Shown here: positions 38,524 to 46,635 of the stretch, piece after piece
Layout of the letters: each line of letters opens with the position of its first letter
Numbering within the stretch: position 1 is the stretch's first letter
Assembly: GCF_004331255.1 (NCBI RefSeq)
Contig: NZ_SJOF01000019.1
Location: 659 to 48,054, forward strand
Origin: Acinetobacter sp. ANC 4173
Lineage (GTDB): Bacteria > Pseudomonadota > Gammaproteobacteria > Pseudomonadales > Moraxellaceae
Reading direction: 5' to 3'
DNA: 47,396 nt
Translations under genes and position numbers: made by a program
The notes under the pieces: generated by a model
Seen by the model: only the letters and a program-made list of their open reading frames with translations
Database searches by the model: none
Told to the model about the DNA's origin: nothing

Positions 38524-39728
38524 GCTTTTAGTCCCATTGCGTAAGTGGCCACCAATGGTTTAATACCTGGGATTAAATCAAATGCGATGAGTCCTGTATT
38601 GCGTAATAACTTCAACATTGGATTTTGATTGCTAAAACCTCGCACCACACTGTCACAGAACTTAATTACACGTTGCTGGTCTTTTAAGCGGGCTTGTTCA
38701 TATTCAAGTAAAATACTTGGCTCACCGAGGTCAGCACCTGCACTCTGTTGTGCTTCTAAATAACGCAGCAATACATAGGCATCACGCATACACAGGTTAA
38801 AACCTTGTCCTGCAACGGGATGAATGGTATGTGCAGCATTTCCCATCAGCACCACACGACCCACTGCCTGCTTTTCGGCTAACACTTGTGACAACGGATA
38901 ACTAAAACGCTTGCCGGTTTTTTGGAATTTACCTGCACGGTCACCATAGGTTTGCTGCAAGGCATCTAAGAAATGTTGATCATTTTCTTCACCCAACCAT
39001 TCTTGCTCGGTGCCCTTTTTCACTGGCCAAACCACTGAACGGCGATATTCACCCGGTAAAGGTAGCAAAGCCAATGGACCAAGTGGACTAAAACGCTCAA
39101 AGCCAATATGTTGATGCGGTTTCGAGGTTTGTACAGTGGTGACAATCGCCACTTGATCATAATCGTGCTCAGATACACCTATGCCCAAGGCTTGACGACA
39201 GAACGAATCTCGACCATCGGCTGCAATCACTAACTTGGCTTGTAGTTGTAACTGTTCTTCACCACGTCGTGCTTCAATATAAGCATGCTCTGCATCTTGG
39301 GTAAGTGACATGACCTGTACACCATCAATCAACTCAATCAATGACTGTTGGCGAACTTGAGTCAGTAACACACGCCCTAACCACGCATTTTCAATGACTT
39401 GCCCAAAGCTTTCGACTTTTTCTTGCTCTGCAAGTAGACGAGCCTTACCAAAGCTGCCCTGTTCGGTAATATGCACTTGTAAAATTGGTGTTGCATGTTG
39501 TTGTAGGTCTTGCCATAAACCCAGTTCTTGATAGATTTGCACGCTACGGCGCGACAAAGCGCTGTTTCGTGCATCGAAACTGGAGTGATACGGTGCAAGA
39601 TTGATGTCATCATAATTGGGGTATTTGATGGCTTCGAGCAGTTTGACTGCAATATTCGCTTTCGCCAACATGAGTGCCAGACTCAGTCCGACCATTCCAC
39701 CACCGACAATGACGACTTCTTGCTGCAT
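38520..39728 (-). CDS. ubiH: 2-octaprenyl-6-methoxyphenyl hydroxylase
   Basis: 402 residues, same monooxygenase family: VVIVGGGMVGLSLALMLAKA at the N-terminus, KLVIAADGRDSFCRQALGI, and VLMGNAAHTIHPVAGQGFNL, where Asn replaces the usual Asp of the GD motif, as in UbiH proteins. FDARNSALSRRSVQIYQELG is also typical of UbiH. It hydroxylates C4 (UbiH) in aerobic ubiquinone synthesis. AAAGGAT lies just before the ATG. In E. coli pepP directly precedes ubiH; here the two are nearly 4 kb apart. Confidence 0.9.
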   Translation of the reverse strand: MQQEVVIVGGGMVGLSLALMLAKANIAVKLLEAIKYPNYDDINLAPYHSSFDARNSALSRRSVQIYQELGLWQDLQQHATPILQVHITEQGSFGKARLLAEQEKVESFGQVIENAWLGRVLLTQVRQQSLIELIDGVQVMSLTQDAEHAYIEARRGEEQLQLQAKLVIAADGRDSFCRQALGIGVSEHDYDQVAIVTTVQTSKPHQHIGFERFSPLGPLALLPLPGEYRRSVVWPVKKGTEQEWLGEENDQHFLDALQQTYGDRAGKFQKTGKRFSYPLSQVLAEKQAVGRVVLMGNAAHTIHPVAGQGFNLCMRDAYVLLRYLEAQQSAGADLGEPSILLEYEQARLKDQQRVIKFCDSVVRGFSNQNPMLKLLRNTGLIAFDLIPGIKPLVATYAMGLKA

Positions 39729-40096
39729 GCTTGTATCCTTTTTATGGCGTATTCGAAGGAAGAAACCTCAAAATACCTATAAGTTTTAATGGATTTTATA
39801 TTACATCAAAGTGTTTTATTTTTATAATGAAATGGATGCTTTTACGTACTATCAAGGCAAAGGGTCCTGCCATAATTTTGAGAATGAGCTTTGTGTCTAT
39901 TCTGTAAAAATTTATTTAAAAAACTGTTTAGATCAACTTATCAAATTTATGCAACTTTGACCGAGTTGCAATCGTGGAACGTGAATAATCATGAAAAAGC
40001 CCAATCAGTGAGAATTGGGTCTGCAAGCTAAAGTATAAGATATTGAATTATAAAAGCTAATTATAAGAATTTCGTATGAGGTGTATTATGTTAATT
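39729..40096. other. Intergenic region upstream of ubiH
   Basis: 368 bases without a gene. It holds the ubiH promoter (not fixed) and, at 39993-40020, a terminator for the minus-strand ORF that follows. Confidence 0.5.
39993..40020 (-). terminator. Terminator downstream of the orphan ORF
   Basis: Minus strand ACCCAATTC...GATTGGGCTTTTT: stem CCCAAT/ATTGGG, 8-nt loop, then CTTTTT. Confidence 0.65.
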
Positions 40097-40444
40097 TTAA
40101 AAATCATACTCACGACGTAGATAGATCCATCCCCAATTTCCACACTTATCTAAAATAGCTTCAGATGATGGTGTTATTTCTAAAGTAAGTAAAAAATCTG
40201 TTATTTCATTATGAATATCTGCCAAAACTTCTGTATTAGCTATCTCCATTTCTTCTTCTTCTGATAATGTACTGTCGAAGAATATTATTGTCTCAATAAT
40301 TTTACCTTTATGATCATAATTAAATGTTATGCCACGCATTTTTTTGCTAGCTCTACCAAGTAAACTATAAAAAGTTGAAGCTCCTACTCGTTGAAATAGC
40401 GGAAGATTTTTTTGTCTGTTAATTTGAATTTCATTTATTAACAT
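40097..40444 (-). CDS. Small acidic protein of unknown family, possibly immunity-like
   Basis: 115 residues, start ATG 40444 with AAGGAA about 9 nt upstream and its own terminator. Acidic mid-section (DSTLSEEEEMEIANTEVLAD) and a C-terminal DKCGNWGWIYLRREYDF end. No signal peptide, no membrane helix, no cysteine cluster. Size, acidity and solitary placement in AT-rich DNA remind me of immunity proteins of toxin systems, but there is no toxin gene near and I cannot name a family. AT content and codon use differ from the flanking ubi and mes genes, suggesting acquisition. Confidence 0.6.
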   Translation of the reverse strand: MLINEIQINRQKNLPLFQRVGASTFYSLLGRASKKMRGITFNYDHKGKIIETIIFFDSTLSEEEEMEIANTEVLADIHNEITDFLLTLEITPSSEAILDKCGNWGWIYLRREYDF

Positions 40445-40783
40445 TTATTAATTTCCTTAAAAATATAGCTATTATTTAACATAATGATTACCATCCGAAA
40501 ATACAAATTTCAACTAAATATCAATTATTTAAAAATTTAAACACCACTAAAAATTCACAAAATTCCGACTTTGAAACAAGTCGATAGTTTATTCCTAATT
40601 TTTATTTTTTTTCGCAAAGCCAATACGAAAACACACCTATTTTAATGTGGCTTAAACTTCAAACATGAATTTTACTCACTTTAGGTTGAGACTAAATCAT
40701 TTTTATTCATGTTGAGATTGCGGTATAAATTACACCATTCAAGCAATTTAGATTTAATCTCAAAAATTAGGATGACAATCACC
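40445..40783. other. Upstream region of the mesX-mesD cluster
   Basis: 339 bases, AT-rich, no gene. It has a candidate -10 (TATAAA, 40723-40728) and the repeated TTGAGA motif described separately. No SAM or cobalamin riboswitch core was recognised. Confidence 0.45.
40686..40763. repeat. Repeated TTGAGA motif forming inverted repeats upstream of mesX
   Basis: TTGAGACTAAATC (40686-40698) and GATTTAATCTCAA (40751-40763) pair at 12 of 13 positions. A third copy, TTGAGATT (40712-40719), pairs perfectly with AATCTCAA (40756-40763). The same 3' arm can therefore pair with either upstream copy. The sites straddle the candidate -10 and end 20 bp before the mesX start, so they may be regulator sites or a leader RNA switch. 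Confidence 0.5.
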
Positions 40784-41776
40784 ATGAGTAAAGAGTTTGC
40801 ATGTTCAATCAAACGCATTCGTTTTGATGAAAACTATCAACCAGCAGATAGCACACGCCTAACGACTAACTTTGCTAACTTAGCACGTGGTGAAAGCCGT
40901 GAGCAGAATCTACGTAATACGCTTCGAATGATTAACAATCGTTTTAATGCTTTAGCACAAACAGATAACCCGAATGGTGATCGTTATTCCCTTGAAATTG
41001 ACATTATTTCTGCGGATTTAGATATTGAAGGCAATGGTCAAACTTTCCCCATTATTGAAATGCTGAAAAGCACCATTACCGATCATCATACCCAGCAGCG
41101 TATTGAAGGCATGATTGGCAATAGCTTCTCATCTTATGTACGTGACTACGATTTTAGTGTGGTGCTGAAAGAACACAATAAAGAGAACTCGACGTCATAC
41201 GCACCAGAAGGTTTTGGTGATTTACATGGCAAGCTTTATCAATACCTCGTCAACTCAGAGACTTTTAAAGCAGAATTTAATCAACAGCCTGTGATTTGCT
41301 TGAGTGTTTCAACAGCGAAGACCTATCACCGCACGACCAATGAGCATCCGATTTTAGGGGTTGAGTATAAACAAGATGCATACTCACGTACTGATGAGTA
41401 TTTCCATAAAATGGGCTTACAAGTTCGCTTCTTTATGCCAAAAGGTAGTGCTGCACCTTTAGCATTCTATTTTGCAGGTGATTTACTGCGTGATTACACC
41501 GATTTTGAATTGATGAGTGCGATTAGCACCATGGAAACGTTCCAAAAAATTTATCGCCCTGAAATTTACAATGCAAATTCATCGGCGGCACAAGTTTATC
41601 AAGCAAGTCTAGAGTACCCAGATTACTCATTAACACGAATCGTCTATGACCGTGTTGAACGTGGTCAGCTCGCAGTCAAGCAAGGCAAATGGACGGAAGA
41701 GAACTTTATCAAGCCTTATCAAAACATCCTTGAGCAATGGGCGGCCAATTACAACGCAGACCGTAACGCTGCTTAA
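40784..41776 (+). CDS. mesX: MesX (DUF1852), partner of the MesD methionine synthase
   Basis: 330 residues from ATG 40784 (AGGA 11 nt upstream). Soluble. The family begins MSKEFACSIKRIRFDENY and contains CLSVSTAKTYHRTTNEHPIL followed by GVEYKQ, and FYFAGDLLRDYTDFELMSAI. DUF1852 has no described catalytic mechanism. Published genetics (Price and colleagues, 2021) showed that the core methionine synthase MesD needs DUF1852 (MesX) and oxygen, and needs neither methyl-folate nor cobalamin. The gene is followed 36 bp later by mesD and then by a flavin reductase, all on one strand. Confidence 0.88.
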   Translation: MSKEFACSIKRIRFDENYQPADSTRLTTNFANLARGESREQNLRNTLRMINNRFNALAQTDNPNGDRYSLEIDIISADLDIEGNGQTFPIIEMLKSTITDHHTQQRIEGMIGNSFSSYVRDYDFSVVLKEHNKENSTSYAPEGFGDLHGKLYQYLVNSETFKAEFNQQPVICLSVSTAKTYHRTTNEHPILGVEYKQDAYSRTDEYFHKMGLQVRFFMPKGSAAPLAFYFAGDLLRDYTDFELMSAISTMETFQKIYRPEIYNANSSAAQVYQASLEYPDYSLTRIVYDRVERGQLAVKQGKWTEENFIKPYQNILEQWAANYNADRNAA

Positions 41777-41812
41777 TTTAACTGAAATAGAATATTGAAA
41801 TAGAGATTTAAA

Positions 41813-42859
41813 ATGGCAATTTTATTACCCACATCAACAGCTGGCAGCTTACCTAAGCCTTCTTGGCTTGCTGAGCCTGAGAAACTGTGGTCCGCATGGA
41901 AACTTGAAGGTGAAGAACTGCTTCAAGCCAAGCGCGATGCTTTAAGCTTATCTTTACATGAACAGTTGCAAGCAGGTATTGATATTGTTTCTGATGGTGA
42001 GCAAACGCGTCAGCACTTTGTGACCACTTTTATTGAACATCTTGAAGGTGTCGATTTCGAAAAACGTGAAACAATGCGAATTCGTAATCGTTACGATGCC
42101 AGTGTGCCATCTGTTGTGGGTGAAGTATCTCGTAAGCAACCTGTATTTGTTAATGATGCCAAGTTTTTACGTAGCCAGACCACACAGCCAATTAAATGGG
42201 CACTACCTGGTCCAATGACCATGATTGATACATTATTTGATGGCCATTATAAGAGCCGTGAAAAATTGGCTTGGGAATTTGCCAAAATCCTCAACCAAGA
42301 AGCTTTAGAGTTAGAAGCAGCAGGCGTTGACATTATCCAGTTTGATGAACCCGCATTTAATGTATTCTTTGATGAAGTGAATGACTGGGGTATTGCAACT
42401 TTAGAACGCGCGCTTGAAGGTTTGAAATGTGAAACTGCGGTACACATTTGCTATGGTTACGGTATTAAAGCCAATACTGATTGGAAACAAACTTTAGGCA
42501 ATGAATGGCGTCAATACGAAGAATCATTCCCTAAACTGCAAAAATCTAAGCTTGATATTATTTCACTCGAATGTCAAAACTCGCGTGTGCCGATGGATTT
42601 GATTGAACTAATTCGTGGTAAAAAAGTCATGGTTGGTGCGATTGATGTGGCAACTAACACGGTTGAAACGGCAGAAGAAGTGGCCAATACACTGCGTAAA
42701 GCATTGCAATTTGTCGATGCAGATAAACTCTATCCTTCAACCAACTGCGGTATGGCGCCTTTGGCACGTGAAGTGGCACGCGGTAAACTCAATGCGTTAA
42801 GCGCAGGTGCTGAAATCATTCGTAAAGAACTTTCGGCTTCATACGCAGTAAGCGCGTGA
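41813..42859 (+). CDS. mesD: Core (MetE-like) methionine synthase MesD
   Basis: 348 residues: only the C-terminal catalytic barrel of MetE, without the folate-binding N-terminal domain. It makes methionine from homocysteine. Zinc and substrate residues are visible: VSDGEQTRQHF near the start, WALPGPMTMIDTLFDGHY, DIIQFDEPAFNVFF, the H-x-C pair in AVHICYGYG, Glu in IISLECQNSR, VMVGAIDVATN, and the third zinc ligand Cys in YPSTNCGMAPLAREVA. Placement directly after mesX identifies it as the MesD family, where the methyl donor is unknown and oxygen is needed. Confidence 0.88.
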   Translation: MAILLPTSTAGSLPKPSWLAEPEKLWSAWKLEGEELLQAKRDALSLSLHEQLQAGIDIVSDGEQTRQHFVTTFIEHLEGVDFEKRETMRIRNRYDASVPSVVGEVSRKQPVFVNDAKFLRSQTTQPIKWALPGPMTMIDTLFDGHYKSREKLAWEFAKILNQEALELEAAGVDIIQFDEPAFNVFFDEVNDWGIATLERALEGLKCETAVHICYGYGIKANTDWKQTLGNEWRQYEESFPKLQKSKLDIISLECQNSRVPMDLIELIRGKKVMVGAIDVATNTVETAEEVANTLRKALQFVDADKLYPSTNCGMAPLAREVARGKLNALSAGAEIIRKELSASYAVSA

Positions 42860-42866
42860 TGTGAAA

Positions 42867-42896
42867 GGGCTATCCATTTGATAGAATGGGTAGCCC
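42867..42896 (+). terminator. 12-bp hairpin after mesD
   Basis: GGGCTATCCATT pairs fully with AATGGGTAGCCC (one G-T pair), 6-nt loop. There is no T-run after it, so it is a weak terminator at best; it may instead protect the mesXD transcript or lower read-through into the flavin reductase. Confidence 0.5.
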
Positions 42897-43021
42897 GCAT
42901 TCCAGTTAAAAGCATGCGTCGGTTCTACTCGGGACTCGTTCAGATCATCTACCGATGCAACCAAATCGCGTGATATAGCCAAATCTAAACAAAATGTACG
43001 GCTCAATTTAGGAATAGTGTG

Positions 43022-43513
43022 ATGATTGAAGCAACAGACTTTAGAAATGCAATGTCTTTGTTAACCAGTGCAGTCAGTGTAGTAACCACGGCTGGCATGT
43101 CTGATCGTCATGGATTCACTGCATCAGCCGTGTGTAGTGTGACGGACACCCCACCGACATTATTGGTCTGTATGAATAAAGCGTCTCGGTCACATGCACA
43201 TTTTGTCGACAATAAAATTCTCACCGTGAATGTTTTAGGTGCACAGCATCAGCATATTTCGAATGTCTTTGCATCTAAAATGACGTCTGAAGAGCGTTTT
43301 AAACACGGCGTTTGGACAGAACTAGAAACCGGTGCACCCGTTTTAAAGGATGCTTTGGTCAATTTTGATTGTGAGATTGATGACATTCAAGAAGTTGGAA
43401 CACATACAGTTTTTATGTGTCGTATTGTCGCGATTCAACAAAGCCAACATGAGCAAAGTTTGGTGTATTTTAATCGGGCTTATCATCAGGTGGGGCAAAC
43501 GGAAAACGCTTAA
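43022..43513 (+). CDS. Flavin reductase (HpaC-like), candidate partner of MesX-MesD
   Basis: 163 residues from ATG 43022 (AGGAA about 8 nt upstream; a GTG one codon earlier is possible). The split-barrel flavin reductase fold is shown by DFRNAMSLLTSAVSVVTTAG, GFTASAVCSVTDTPPTLLVC, the NKASRSHAHF block and FNRAYHQVG at the end. These enzymes use NAD(P)H to make free FMNH2 or FADH2 for a partner oxygenase. The gene lies 160 bp after mesD on the same strand. Since MesD needs oxygen and MesX, this reductase may supply the reduced flavin; that link is inference. Confidence 0.85.
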   Translation: MIEATDFRNAMSLLTSAVSVVTTAGMSDRHGFTASAVCSVTDTPPTLLVCMNKASRSHAHFVDNKILTVNVLGAQHQHISNVFASKMTSEERFKHGVWTELETGAPVLKDALVNFDCEIDDIQEVGTHTVFMCRIVAIQQSQHEQSLVYFNRAYHQVGQTENA

Positions 43514-43565
43514 ATAACAGTTTTTCGATAGAATATATCTCGAAGAAAACCACTGCAAAAAATAA

Positions 43566-43593
43566 AAAAAGCCAATCATAAGATTGGCTTTCA
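43566..43593 (-). terminator. Rho-independent terminator of pepP
   Basis: Minus strand AAAGCCAATC/GATTGGCTTT, 4-nt loop, then TTTT. It lies 15 bases after the pepP stop and also faces the end of the flavin reductase gene, so may act in both directions. Confidence 0.85.
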
Positions 43594-43605
43594 TATTATT
43601 GATGC

Positions 43606-44925
43606 TTAAGCCATCAAAGCTTCAATCTCTGCAATCGATTTTACAACGCCTTTGGTTAAAACCAGTGGCCCATTGGCAGTTGCAACGACATCATCTTCAA
43701 TACGAATACCAATCCCACGCCATTTTGCATCCACTGTTTCATCATCTGGTGCAATATAAAGACCCGGTTCAATCGTTACAACCATCCCTTCTTCATAGGC
43801 ACGCCATTCCCCTGCTTGTTTGTATGCACCAACGTCATGCACATCCATACCTAACCAGTGTCCCGTACCATGCATATAAAACTGATGGTAAGCTTCGGTT
43901 TCAATAATCTGTTCAATATCACCCTGCATCAGACCGAGTGCTAACAAACCCTCAACCAAAATACGCACTGCAACGTTATGTGGTTCTTTATAGGAGTTGC
44001 CAATTTTGACCGCGTCAATTGCTGCAAGCTGCGCGTTTAATACAATTTCATATAATGCTTTTTGTTCAGGACTAAACTTACCATTGACTGGAAAAGTACG
44101 AGTAATATCTGATGCATATAACTCATATTCACACGCTGCATCAATCAGAACTAAATCACCATCTTTCAATTCTTGGTTATTTTCAACATAGTGCAAAATA
44201 CAGGCATTGGCACCCCCACCCACAATACTGTTATATGCAGGAACACAACCCTGTTGACCAAACACATAATTTAGTTCGGCTTCCAAAGCATATTCCATCA
44301 TACCGGCACGCACAGTTTGCATGGCACGGGTATGTGCTTGTGCACTAATATTCGATGCAATTTGCATCAATTCAATCTCTTGTGGTGTTTTAAATAGACG
44401 AATTTCATCTAAGATGCGATCCAGTTGTATCACTTGCGCTGGCGATTCATTGCCACGGCGTTGCTGTGCATCTGCCTGTTGAATCCATTTACTCACACGG
44501 ACATCAAACTCAGAACTGTGTCCAATGCGATAGAATAATTTCTGTTTATTCAGTAATTTCTCAATGATTTCTTCGTCAAGTAAATCAATGGCATAAGCTT
44601 CATCAGCTTCATAATCATCAATGGCACCATCAATTCCTGCACGGTAACCATTCCAGATTTCCATCTCACGATTACGTTCACGACAGAACAAGCTATAGGT
44701 ATAGCCTTCATCTAAAGATTCATACGTTTCAATCACAGCAACCGCTTCTGGTTCTGCAAAACCCGTCAAATAGAAAAAACTACTGTCCGCTCGAAATTTA
44801 TAGTCTGCATCTCGATTACGAATGGCCACTGGGCTAGTGGCAATAATCGCGATACTGTGTGGTCCCATTTCCTCTGCGAGGCGGTCACGACGTTCCTTAA
44901 AATCTACTTGAGTCAGTTTTTTCAT
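43606..44925 (-). CDS. pepP: Xaa-Pro aminopeptidase P
   Basis: 439 residues (E. coli 441). It removes N-terminal residues preceding proline. The N-terminal domain has RDRLAEEMGPHSIAIIATSP and DSSFFYLTGFAEPEAVAVIE. The C-terminal pita-bread domain has the five metal ligands: DAACEYELYASDITRTF (two Asp), the His in HGTGHWLGMDVHDVG, Glu in VVTIEPGLY, Glu in GIGIRIEDDV. It follows ygfB; ubiH, which would come next in the E. coli operon, lies beyond the inserted mes cluster. Confidence 0.97.
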   Translation of the reverse strand: MKKLTQVDFKERRDRLAEEMGPHSIAIIATSPVAIRNRDADYKFRADSSFFYLTGFAEPEAVAVIETYESLDEGYTYSLFCRERNREMEIWNGYRAGIDGAIDDYEADEAYAIDLLDEEIIEKLLNKQKLFYRIGHSSEFDVRVSKWIQQADAQQRRGNESPAQVIQLDRILDEIRLFKTPQEIELMQIASNISAQAHTRAMQTVRAGMMEYALEAELNYVFGQQGCVPAYNSIVGGGANACILHYVENNQELKDGDLVLIDAACEYELYASDITRTFPVNGKFSPEQKALYEIVLNAQLAAIDAVKIGNSYKEPHNVAVRILVEGLLALGLMQGDIEQIIETEAYHQFYMHGTGHWLGMDVHDVGAYKQAGEWRAYEEGMVVTIEPGLYIAPDDETVDAKWRGIGIRIEDDVVATANGPLVLTKGVVKSIAEIEALMA

Positions 44926-44984
44926 TAAATGTTCTTCGGTCTTGTTGAATAAAGAATAGGGTTGCTGTGTTTACGATCTTAAAG

Positions 44985-45013
44985 CAAAAAAACGACCAAA
45001 ATTAACTTGGTCG
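44985..45013 (-). terminator. Terminator overlapping the ygfB stop
   Basis: Minus strand stem CGACCAA/TTGGTCG with a 7-nt loop and a T7 run. The stop codon lies in the loop, so it may partly decouple ygfB from pepP. Confidence 0.75.
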
Positions 45014-45631
45014 ATGTGGTGTAAACATTTCTACAACACTGTTGTCAGTGCTCGTTTTATTGTGCTGCATTTTGGCATGAAAGTTTTGCAACAATGAACT
45101 TTCATCTACCGCGACTTTCGTGCGACCTAAAGCCAAGCTCACAGGAATCAAGCGTACAAACTCATACAGTTCTTGATAACTGTCCTCACCTTCTTCGTCA
45201 TTGTCAGATTCTTCAAATTCAACTGCAGCCACATCTTGTAAATGCTCAATCAATTCCATTTCATCGGCACGAATATGACCTGAGGCTAAACCAAAGCCCA
45301 ATACTACACCTGCGCACCAGTCTGCCAGTGCTTGCACGCGATCTGCTAACACATGTTCATCATCTGGTAACAAAGGCAAGTAGTCTAATTCATCTTCCGA
45401 GAGTGCATGCGATACATCTTCAGCTTCATCAGTAAGCACTGTTAAAGCCATATCGCTTAATTCTGGAACATTAAGGGTCGCTAAAATTTGTTGCCACTCT
45501 TCACGCGTCGGTGATTCAGTCACACAAACTATACCTGTGAGTAACCCATGTAACTCACTTGGGCTTGAAATCTCTTCAATTTGTGAAAAATGTTGGTTCC
45601 ATTCCGACCAACCTGAAATATCGTCTTGCAT
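45002..45631 (-). CDS. ygfB: YgfB (UPF0149/YecA-family) protein
   Basis: 209 residues from ATG 45631 (GGAT 7 nt upstream); an extension to 45643 needs a TTG start. Acidic helical protein of the UPF0149 family: SSPSELHGLLTGIVCVTESP, LPDDEHVLADRVQALADWCA and VVLGFGLASG. It lacks the C-terminal SEC-like zinc motif of longer YecA proteins. In Pseudomonas a YgfB homologue acts in beta-lactam response by repressing AmpDh3 through AlpA; in this window only its conserved place next to pepP and opposite zapA can be seen. Confidence 0.9.
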   Translation of the reverse strand: MQDDISGWSEWNQHFSQIEEISSPSELHGLLTGIVCVTESPTREEWQQILATLNVPELSDMALTVLTDEAEDVSHALSEDELDYLPLLPDDEHVLADRVQALADWCAGVVLGFGLASGHIRADEMELIEHLQDVAAVEFEESDNDEEGEDSYQELYEFVRLIPVSLALGRTKVAVDESSLLQNFHAKMQHNKTSTDNSVVEMFTPHRPS

Positions 45632-45695
45632 TCGTTTATCCAATCTCTATACTTCTTATATATTACCTTTGTTTGCAACACTGTGCGACTACGTT

Positions 45696-46253
45696 ATGTT
45701 AGAAGAATTACAGCGTCTACAGGCGCATATTGGCGTTTTAAAATCTCGACTCACGCATTATGAAACTGAAAATAATGCATTAACTGAAGCCAGCGCAACA
45801 GCCGCTGAACAGCATCACGCCCAAGTTGTGCATAAAAACGGGATTATTACCAAAAAACAAGAAGAAATTGAGAACCTTACAGAGCAATTGACTGAGGTAC
45901 AGTCCCAATTTAAGCAACTCAATACCGATGCAACTGCTTTAGCAGACCGCTATAGCCGTTTGGAAAAAAGCTGTACCGATTTAAAAAATCGCTTTCAGGA
46001 TATTTTAAGTGAACGTAATGAATTACGTGTCATTAAAGAAAAAATGCAGAATGAACAACGTCATACGCAGCAGGAAATTCAAAGTTTGCAGCAGGAACGT
46101 GATAGATTGTTACAAAAAAATGAGTTGGCACGTACCAAAGTGGAAACGATTATTCAGCGCCTATCTATTTTAGGCACTGAACAAGACCAGCACGCACAAG
46201 AAATTCAACAATTGGCTCATCCCACCGAAGTAAATGAGGAAATGCAATCATGA
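45696..46253 (+). CDS. Coiled-coil protein upstream of zapA
   Basis: 185 residues from ATG 45696; a longer frame from 45537 overlaps ygfB antisense and is not credible. Almost the whole protein is heptad coiled coil rich in Glu, Gln and Lys, from LEELQRLQAHIGVLKSRLTH through QQERDRLLQKNELARTKVET. It resembles an extended version of the short TIGR02449/ZapB-like protein found before zapA in Pseudomonas. It overlaps zapA as ATGA, so a division role is likely but not shown. Confidence 0.75.
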   Translation: MLEELQRLQAHIGVLKSRLTHYETENNALTEASATAAEQHHAQVVHKNGIITKKQEEIENLTEQLTEVQSQFKQLNTDATALADRYSRLEKSCTDLKNRFQDILSERNELRVIKEKMQNEQRHTQQEIQSLQQERDRLLQKNELARTKVETIIQRLSILGTEQDQHAQEIQQLAHPTEVNEEMQS

Positions 46254-46534
46254 GTGAACAAATTCCTGTTGAACTGCGTGTATTGGGACATAGCTTTCGT
46301 TTAGCCACCACAGAAGATAAAAAGCCTGAGTTGGAACGTGCTGCACAATTGCTGAATGACAAATATGATGAATTTCGACGTCAAGCACCGCGCGTTGAAC
46401 CCAGTAAACTGATTATCATGGTGGCACTTGAGCTTATGCAAGAAGTGCTCGCAATGAATAAATCCTTACAGGAATATGCACATTGTGAACGTTTACTCAG
46501 CACCATTCTTGAAGATGTCAAAACCCTTACTTAG
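46250..46534 (+). CDS. zapA: Cell division protein ZapA
   Basis: 94 residues. The N-terminal beta-hairpin domain shows EQIPVELRVLGHSFRLATTE, then KPELERAAQLLNDKYDEFRR, and the C-terminal part is a coiled coil. ZapA bundles FtsZ filaments at midcell. Start overlaps the upstream coiled-coil gene (ATGA). The conserved zapA-ssrS order follows. Confidence 0.94.
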   Translation: MSEQIPVELRVLGHSFRLATTEDKKPELERAAQLLNDKYDEFRRQAPRVEPSKLIIMVALELMQEVLAMNKSLQEYAHCERLLSTILEDVKTLT

Positions 46535-46602
46535 TTTCACGTTTATTTGCATAATCTCTCGACAAACAGCACTTAATTTTACAGTTCTTTGCCTACGATG
46601 AT

Positions 46603-46630
46603 TTGCCAGTATGGGTTTATCCGTTATACT
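46603..46630 (+). promoter_or_regulatory. Sigma-70 promoter of 6S RNA
   Basis: TTGCCA (46603-46608), 16-bp spacer, TATACT (46625-46630); start expected near 46637. Confidence 0.75.
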
Positions 46631-46635
46631 AGGCT

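Noticed and set aside
40445..40783. SAM or cobalamin riboswitch before mesX
   Set aside because: No conserved core of either class was seen; only the TTGAGA repeats.
41813..42859. Truncated metE pseudogene
   Set aside because: The short length is normal for core methionine synthases; the zinc ligands are intact and mesX is adjacent.
45537..45695. N-terminal extension of the coiled-coil gene
   Set aside because: It lies antisense within ygfB and has low-complexity non-homologous text; ATG 45696 begins the coiled coil.
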